DNA of 64,000 nucleotides from Apostichopus japonicus. Taxonomy: Eukaryota > Echinodermata > Holothuroidea > Aspidochirotida > Stichopodidae. The stretch covers positions 13,560,321-13,624,320 of the forward strand of contig NC_092578.1 of assembly GCF_037975245.1 (NCBI RefSeq), in the 5' to 3' direction. Of the stretch, positions 51,001-60,000 are shown in pieces; the first letter of the stretch is position 1; each line of letters opens with the position of its first letter. The position numbers and the translations under genes were made by a program. The notes below the pieces were generated by a model. It saw only the letters and a program-made list of their open reading frames with translations. It ran no database searches and was not told the DNA's origin.

Positions 51001-54000
51001 TATCACACATATACGCAAGCACACACATATGTTTAATTTATGCAAGTAAAAAAAAATGAAATGAACATTAGTATTAAGGCAAAAGTTACAATCTCTTATC
51101 CACCAAAATGTTTCCAATATATTTTCCAAGGATTGTCGGCAATGTAGACACTAGTGCTACCAACTGTTGCAGCCGTTGGTTCTTTTCACCGTCGATACAT
51201 GGCAAGGGTGTTGTTCAATAACAATTTCCTGACATGGACGTTAAATGAATGTGTGCCGAGAGATTGGCTTCGGTCAGCTTGCGAGTCTATAAGCCTCCAT
51301 GGCTTCTTTCGCGAGTTCCTGCTTGCGGGAAGATCACATATACATACATACATACATACATTTGGCGTGGTAGGATTTGATAGATTATGCCAACAAACTT
51401 TTGACCAATCACCGTCTCCTTAATTTGATGGCGCTATAACAGAATGGACGCATGGGTGTGGAGGATACAAAGTCTTATGCCTTACAGTATATGCAGCTTC
51501 GAGTACAACAACGCTTGCATCACAACCTTTGTAAGTTCAATCATTACTTCCTTGAAATAAAAAATGACTATTTTTTTTGTAAAACTCAGTTTCATTTTCG
51601 TCTACTTGGTATTTCTTTTCAAAATCTTGTTCCCAGAATTCTAGCAAAAACGTATTGGTTGTTCTGTAGGCTTACTAACTTTAAATATGTGGTCATGCCA
51701 GCGAGCTGTAACGGCCCTTCTTGGCAATACATGACCATATTTGGACATTTTGCTTCAGCAATTTGAAAGGTAAGCAATCTTTTCGACTAAGATTGTACCA
51801 TCAACTTGTAGCGACTTACGTATGTGGGGTTTCCTTTTCATAATATATTCTGTCGATCATTCCCCTCATGTTGAGGCGGAATCGTCTTTCGTAATCAGCC
51901 CGGACCGCCGGTTGCTGTATACTTGCTATTTTCCGTCTCATGTCCATATCGTACATCATTAGTAACCGTTTACCTTCGGGCACGTACAGGGAGTATGATC
52001 GTCCTTCGTAAGTTATGATTCCGTTTGGAGAGACCGCTGGAACAAGATCTTCAAGCTCGAATAATTCAACATCGAGGAGGTCAGGTGTTACGTTAGTGTA
52101 CAGAGTAGACTTCTTCGCTGTAAAAAAAAAAGGCAAAGTGTAACACGGAGATATCGGGGTTATCCTTGTACACTTGTACAGTGGCAACCTCCCTCCCCCT
52201 ACCTCCATAGTCCCATAGTCAGTCGGTGGGATACGTATAGTTAGTCGGGGGAACCGTTCGGTCGGGGGATATTTCAAAATTCAAAGCATTTATTAGCATA
52301 ATATTGCGTTTAGACTTAGTTGTATATATATATATAGTCTAAATATGCCTCAGAATTCATCATTTGATCCCTTAACTTTGATTGTTCCCCGGAGGGGGAG
52401 GCGGGTGAAGAGGGGGGGGGGGGGGGGAGAACAGACCTCCTACATGGGAGTCGCATTCAATGACCCCATGAGCCACACCCTCATACGTTAAATTTTGGAT
52501 CCGCCTATACAGGCCGTCAATAACGGTCCATGTCTCTACCAACTCCGTCGGTGGGAATTTGGTGTTGTGTGGTTTGGTTCGGTGCGTTGTGGTGCCGTAC
52601 GGTGTTGTATTGTGCTGGGCAGTCAGTGCAATGCGATCATTGATTGTAATACGTTCAAGTTATGACTTTGACGAAAATGAAGACATAATTATGAATACGG
52701 GAAACGATTGATTCGTAGCCGAGATGACTTACAACATGTGACGTCATCAGAAGAACAGTACTTGTTTGCTTCTAGTTCATCGATCACGTCAATGTGGATG
52801 GAGATGACGTCATCGATAAAGTGACGAAGGCCACAAGAACAAGATGTTGTATTCGTCTGAGCCAAGTATCTGTCAAAGTTATAGAAAGAAATCTCATATC
52901 TTTGGTGCAAGCTTTTTAGTCTCAGCGATAAGCGGAAAGGCGATATGACCTAAATTTAATTCAATACCACTGGGACATCCCCCTCGCATCCCACAACCCA
53001 CCCATCACCGTCAAACGAAGTATTGTAATGTTTTCTCCACATGTTATGTTAATCACACTTAATAGTCTGTATTGGTTCTGCGGTGCTGTATTGAGCCGCT
53101 GTACTACTAAATTAGGGAGCCAAGAAACTTAACTCATTATGTCTTTAATTTCTCAACTATCAACTAAAGGTTTTATTGGAATGTAAACTGTATTGAAAAC
53201 AAAAGTTGCTTCTTTAATTAATGGTCTGGAACATATCAAAAAGTTAATTTATTTACATGAAACCGTTCTTTATGGACCATTGTAACCTCAAGCTAAATTT
53301 GATATGTTAAGCCGTTCCGAAATGATTACCAGTGAAGATCGAGCGAAGGGCTTATTTGTACTTACACCATTTTCAGGTGCTTCAGTGACGTCAAAGGCCT
53401 TGTCGAAAAATCCCAATGACTGAGAGCATTACGTAGTGATCTATAAATAGAATTTACAAAAATAAATATCCAGTAATCATTTGACCACGTCAGTGTGCAA
53501 TACTGGACCATGCACCTGTGTGCGTACATCTGCACAACTTCTAGCTACACTGAAATTCTATGCCATGGCGTGTTTCATTGAAGGCTATAAATGAGTGTTG
53601 GAGTGACGTCATTAATAATGCGGCGAAGAACTCTATGGCTCACTGTTATTAGTATAGATCATACAATTTCAAACATCAAAGCAAGTGAAACAATTAAAGC
53701 ATAGACTGGAAACTGGCTTAAGATATAGCGAGCGGTGCAAGATTTTATAATTATTATATATTAATATAGGTGGGGACCGAGAGTAAATTGCAGCACCCTG
53801 ATAGTAACAGCCTATCCACAACGATGGCTGTATACTGATACAGAACATGATACTATTGTTTTGTTCAATACCCTATAGTATAAGTAGCATATATAGGACT
53901 TTATACATTGCATTTTAACCGGAAGAGGTCTCATTTTTAACGCGCCCTTATACCCTTTCCAAGAATATTAGACGATTGGCGAGATCTTTGGCTCCGTGCA

Positions 54001-57000
54001 GCTTTCATCACGATTCTGAACTGTTCATGCAATTAATGAAAGTTATCGAACAGCGACAATTTGCTGTCTTCCTCGCAATGACTGATATTATTAAACTCAT
54101 TAACCTCCGAAATGACCCGTTTCCCATGGCCAGTTGGCTAAACATTCTTATTTCAATAGGCTTCTAATACTTACATCATATGTAACTCCTGCATATTCAC
54201 GAAGGCATTGTTTGCAATCACGTGGAGTTTGTTGTGTCCGATATATCTACAGGTGGAAGACATAATTGATATCAGTTGGACTAATCATACTTTGGATTTA
54301 CATGACAAACTCAATTGAAGCCAGAAGGAATGGCACGGGTTGTTTTCCAATTTCTCACCACATCCCCATACCAATTTTCGATATATTTTTATATTTGGTA
54401 GGCTATTTTAGTCCTTGTGAGGGGGCGGGTTGGACCCCTTCGATTTGTGGATAGACACAGATATTTATTCATGTTAAATACAGTAGAAACTTTGAATCGG
54501 TTGAATCGTTCCTCAGACTGAAATTAACATCCATATGCACTTGATCGGGTATCGACGTCAAATACTCTAGGTCTGTAACTGTATAACTACCGTCTTTTTG
54601 CACGGTTCTCGTAACACTATTTTTTAACCGTTAGTACCCAACGGAGAGAAATAGAGCAGTTCGACTTTATTCAAGTAGCCCCTGTGGCCTAATGGACAAG
54701 GCATCGGTTTCCTAAACCGGGGATTGCGGGTTCGAGTCCCGCCAGGGGTCGTAGCTGTAATTACGGTCCTTTTGCACGTTACACGTTCAAAAGGAACATT
54801 ATTTTGTTACCGTTTGTACTCAACGGTGAAAACATAGGACAGTTCGACTTTATTCAATTAGCCCCTGTGGCCTAATGGACAAGGCATCGGTTTCCTAAAC
54901 CGGGGATTGCGGGTTCGAGTCCCGCCAGGGGTCGTACTTGTTACTACCGTCCTTTTGCACGTTACATGTTCAAAAGGAACATTATTTTGTTACCGTTTGT
55001 ACTCAACGGTGAAAAATAGGACAGTTCGATTTAATCAAATAGCCCCTATGGCACAATGGACAAGACATCGGTCTCCTAAACCGGGGATTGCGGGTTCGAG
55101 TCCCGCCAGGGGTCGTAGCTGTTATTACCGTCCTTTTGCACGTTACACGTTCAAATGGAACATTATATTGTTACCGTTTGTACTCAACGGAGAAAACATA
55201 GGACAGTTCGACTTTATTCAAGCAGCCCCTGTGGCCTAATGGACAAGGCATCGGTTTCCTAAACCGGGGATTGCGGGTTCGAGTCCCGCCAGGGGTCGTA
55301 GCTGTAATTACCGTCCTTTTGTACGTTACACGTTCAAAAGGAACATTATTTTGTTACCGTTTGTACTCAACGGTGAAAACATAGGACAGTTCGACTTTAT
55401 CCAAGCAGCCCCTGTGGCCTAATGGACAAGGCATCGGTCTCCTAAACCGGGGATTGCGGGTTCGAGTCCCGCCAGGGGTCGTAGCTGTAATTACCGTCCT
55501 TTTGCAGGTAACACGTTCAAAAGGAACATTATTTTGTTACCGTTTGTACTCAACGGTGAAAATATAGGACAGTTCGACTTTATTCAAGCAGCCCCTGTGG
55601 CCTAATGGACAAGGCATCGGTCTCCTAAACCGGGGATTGCGGGTTCGAGTCCCGCCAGGGGTCGTAGCTGTAATTACCGTCCTTTTGCAGGTAACACGTT
55701 CAAAAGGAACATTATTTTGTTACCGTTTGTACTCAATGGAAAAAAAAGGTGCCTTGGTCGATTTTATTTTGAACATCTAAAAATGTGTAATTTGGAACTG
55801 CCGATGTACCAACCTACAAAATGATTACATTATTAACCCCAGTATGTATTTTCATAAAACACTCAGAGAAAAAATCCATATGTTATATCACATGCTTGTT
55901 GCCAATAATATTATTCACAAAATACTTTGAGTTTTCTCTCAAAATAATATTATTATTTCAAAGTCAGATAATGTACATGATATATTTATCGTCACATTTT
56001 TTTCTCACATGTAGATCGACCAACCTAATTTACATACAAGAATCCGGGCTCTAGTTATTATCGTCTACATCCATTGAGGATAACTGAGGATCAACTGTAC
56101 AGAGTTTGTATGCAGAACTTTATGAAAGCTGCAATATATCTCGAGGAAGGAAGGAATTTGAGAATGAAAGGTAGAGAGAACTATACATTCAACATTGGAA
56201 CTTCATTAAACAAAGTGGTTGAACTACATAGCCTAGGAGATAATCCAGTGTGTCATCAGGTCCTCACAAGGAACACAAACATACGTCAGACTGTTGATGT
56301 CTTAAAGGTCTTAAAGATTACACAGAACAGTATATAAGCGTCATTTACACCACGCCATGATGTAATTGGTATTGAATTGCAACCTACACTGACCATTAGA
56401 GTGTGTATTCTTGCATGCATTTGTTATATTAATATTTTCAAAGGAGGGGGATTCCAACTTTTCCTCCACTGGGTTAGACCGCAACGCTTCCTGTGCGTAT
56501 ACAGCAGCATTTAATTCTCCGAAAACGGGACATTTATAGAGCAAAAGTTTCCTGCATATGGGTTAGGTAAGCGCACGATCATTGTGAACGGGTTCTTGGT
56601 GGATCAAAACTTTGACGAAAAGAGGTGTGGCTGTGAGGTCGTTGAAAGCTAATATTTCTAAAGGGAGGCGTGGAGGTCCTCCCCCCCCCCCCACACCACC
56701 CCATCCCATCCCAAAATATCAAAACTTAGAGTCAAATGTTTTCATTCTGAGGCATATTCAGACTATTACTAGTTAGTTCTTTAACTAGAGATGAGCGTAA
56801 GGTTGTGCTAATTAAACTTTGGATTTCTTTGTACAAAATCCCGACTGACCGTTCTTCCCCGCAGACTTCCCCTCCCCTTAAACGTTGCGCAAGCCACTGC
56901 TTCCATCAAATAGCAATTTAGTGATCCTGGAAAATGACAAACGACTTGATAGTAATAAAGAATATCAATGTTTGAACTTACAACTGCCATAAATTGTCGA

Positions 57001-60000
57001 GTCCACTAAACATCTCCGGTTGTAAAACATCAAGCCGATTGTATGACAAATACCTGTCAATATATAAAAGTAATATTAGCAACCAAAAACAAAACAAAAA
57101 TCGACAGTTGTTTATTTCTATTTTATGAATATACAGATGTATAAGATATATGATTGTTATTAACTATTTGGCTGGCACAAATATTACTTAAATCTTATTT
57201 ACGAGCACATGCATCAAACTCATGAGATGTATGTTTACAAGCATAGCCTAGGCTACTTTCGTTTTGCTTCGTGATACATTAGATAAGAAGATATCAATTA
57301 TACAGCTTCTTGGTCAGACCAGCTTGGTGATAGGGACGGAGAACTGACGCTCTCTCAAGATCGTACCCCGTCTCAAGACGTACTCGAGAGGTTGGCTATA
57401 CGATGACAGGAGGTAATTCAAATAGATGAAAAAGGGTCAATACTTCCATGTTTCTCCATCTCTAACTCATCACTGGTTAGAATTCTGTAAAATATTGACT
57501 TGACAAACTATTTGGCCTTAAAATTGTTTTGAATTATTCTTAAATATCTAGGCCTATATAGGCATCGTGAGTTTGCTTATATCATCTCCACCCATCCCTT
57601 CACGTCCACCCCTTCACTTCCACTCCTCCTCCTCCTCCTCCTCCTCCTCCTCCTCCTCCTCCTCCTCCTCCTCCTCCTCCTCCTCCTCCTCCTCCTCCTC
57701 CTCCTCCTCCTCCTCCTCCTCCTCCTCCTCCTCCTCCTCCTCCTCCTCCTCCTCCTCCTCCTCCTCCTCCTCCTCCTCCTCCTCCTCCTCCTCCTCCTCC
57801 TCCTCCTCCTCCTCCTCCTCCTCCTCCTCCTCCTCCTCCCCATTCCATTTTCCTAAACTTTCGCTTCCCTTTCCTCCCCTTTCCTTTCCTTTCCTTCCCT
57901 ATCCTTTCCTTTCCTTTTCTCGTTTCTCTATCCGACCCCTTTCTCCGCCACTTTCTCTCCTCCTCTTCTCCTCCTTCTTCTCCATATCATTCCCTAAGTT
58001 TATCCCTGTCCCTTTCCCTCCCCTTCTTCTTTCCTATCCCTTCGCCGTCTTCTTCTTTCCCTTCCCTTATATCCCCCTTCCCTGTTACGTAACATATACT
58101 ACCTCCATTCCCCCTTCCCCTGTTCCCTTTTCTTTCTGTGTAGCTCCGCCACTGAACATGTTTGTATATACTTACAGAACTCTCAACTTGTTTTTAAGTG
58201 TCGTCATCTCGAAAGCGCCATTCTCAATTGTCTTGATGCGATTGTGCGAAAGATCCCTGCAGTGAACATGAAATGTGATCGAGTCAATTCCAAACATAGC
58301 CCGACATATAGCAACCACTTGTGGTGATATAGCACTTCCCTGAGATGAATATTAGACACAAATTATGTTTCTATTCAGTTATGAAATTATTCATTTAGTT
58401 TCTGCTATTGGAACTTGGACATCAGGTGAGGCCGTCCCTACTTTTCCTCCCACTTTTTTGTGTGAAAACGCCCGAAATGATTTTCTTTACATAAAATAAA
58501 GTGCCCGTTGTTGATTAGTGATAAGTACCATTTTTCCATTTTTATTTTTGTGATTAAATGTGTCAGTTTGCTCTATTTTTGATATCCATAAGTACTCTCG
58601 TTTTTAAGTACCCTTATGAAGAAAACATTCAAATATTGGAGTTTATGGGTACGGAGCACAAAGTACAATCATTTTGTTGGTACGTTGTAATGTTAAGGTT
58701 TCCCCTCAAATCGAAACCACACGTGCCACTGCCTAGCTAAAGCTTGTGAAACTACAAGCAAACTTGTACATTTGAGGGCGCTGTGTCATTTTCACTCTTT
58801 GCGCATATTGCACTACGCGCAATTGAAAATGGAAAATTTCAAAATTGTTTGGGACCTTTGCTGTGTACCTTGCAAACAATATCAGTCGGTATACGAAAAG
58901 TATTATACATGCTAATGACGTGATTATGTTGTTAGTAACTTCTACGCTAGCTGAAACAGAGGGATCACCACTGTCATCCAGGGTGGGAGGGGGAGGGAAG
59001 GGGTTGGCCCTGAAAATTCACCACTCTGTTGTCCCTCTATAAGGTTACCATGTTAACGATGGGATCAAAGACATATGTTATTTATTTATTGGGGATTAAG
59101 AACACCACGATGTAAAGAGATGTATACTGTGTACTACAGCTATATGCATATTTAAATGTAAAATTTATTTGTAATGTGTAAATCTTCAAGTCATTGCACA
59201 CTCTGTAAATAATTATGGAGAGTATCCAATAATTGGTTCCTTTTTCTAGCTTGGTTGTTGAAATTCGAGAAGTACATTTAACAGTAAACAATAATTCTGA
59301 TATAAACTTACAGTATTTTCGTCACTTCAAGACCGAATAAATCACCAAAGTTGATCTCAGTTATTAAATTACGAGAGAAATTTCTGTAACATAATTGAAA
59401 ATGAACATAATTAAACGAGGTATAAATCTCTGTGGAACTGGCGATTATCATCTGTGAGAGAAAAATGAAGTACCATTCATATAGGCGTAGCAACGGGGGT
59501 GAGGTAAAGGAGACTGTCCCCCACCCCTCCCCAGTGTAAAGGAAGGTGTATTTTGCTAGCACTCACTTTTCTAACTGGATGATGCTCTCCATAACGAATG
59601 ACAGACAATCAGTGCAACTACAGACAACACACGGAAACGAAACAGTTTTAAGGTCAAAGGTGAAATATCCAAGTTCCAATTGATTGTGGGCCAGCGTAGC
59701 ATCTGCAGAAATAAAGGTCTTCTAGGGAAGATCCCAAACCACATGCACCGGTTTGTTATCCCACCTCTACCGCTTTGATAGTCTGCAATACGTCACTGCT
59801 GTTGCCCCACCCGACCCCCCCCCACCCCCGAGAAAAAGCACCAAAGGAATGAAATTCTTGCGTAGTCACAAGCTTTGCACACGGCAACCAGCACCCTACC
59901 CACCGTACCACACTACACACAGAAATACGATGATGACATGGTTGTGATAACATGAGAGCGTATATGAACACTTCCTCCCCCCCACCGTTATCCCCTCCCC

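Larger units (their letters stand above)
54560..55740 (+). repeat. Tandem array 2: 183-bp tRNA-Arg units
   Basis: Six tRNA-Arg(CCT) copies begin at 54678, 54861, 55042, 55225, 55408 and 55591 (spacing 183 except 181 and 183 around the third). It lies in intron 4 of the LRR gene, transcribed against it. Same unit design as array 1 but with ACACGTT in the first hairpin loop and CAACGGTGAAAA after the second. Confidence 0.9.

Noticed and set aside
54907-55239. 110-codon frame with MAQWTRHRSPKPGIAGSSPA
   Set aside because: It is a translation of the tRNA-Arg genes and spacers, a well-known kind of spurious protein. The same holds for frames at 14384-14842 and 16197-16433.
56074-56337. 87-codon frame in LRR intron 4
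   Set aside because: Reasonable composition but no recognisable motif and no splice context.
57567-58265. 232-codon Ser-rich plus-strand frame and poly-Arg/poly-Gly minus frames
   Set aside because: Built on the TCC microsatellite and adjoining pyrimidine-rich DNA; the 3' part is antisense to LRR exon 3.
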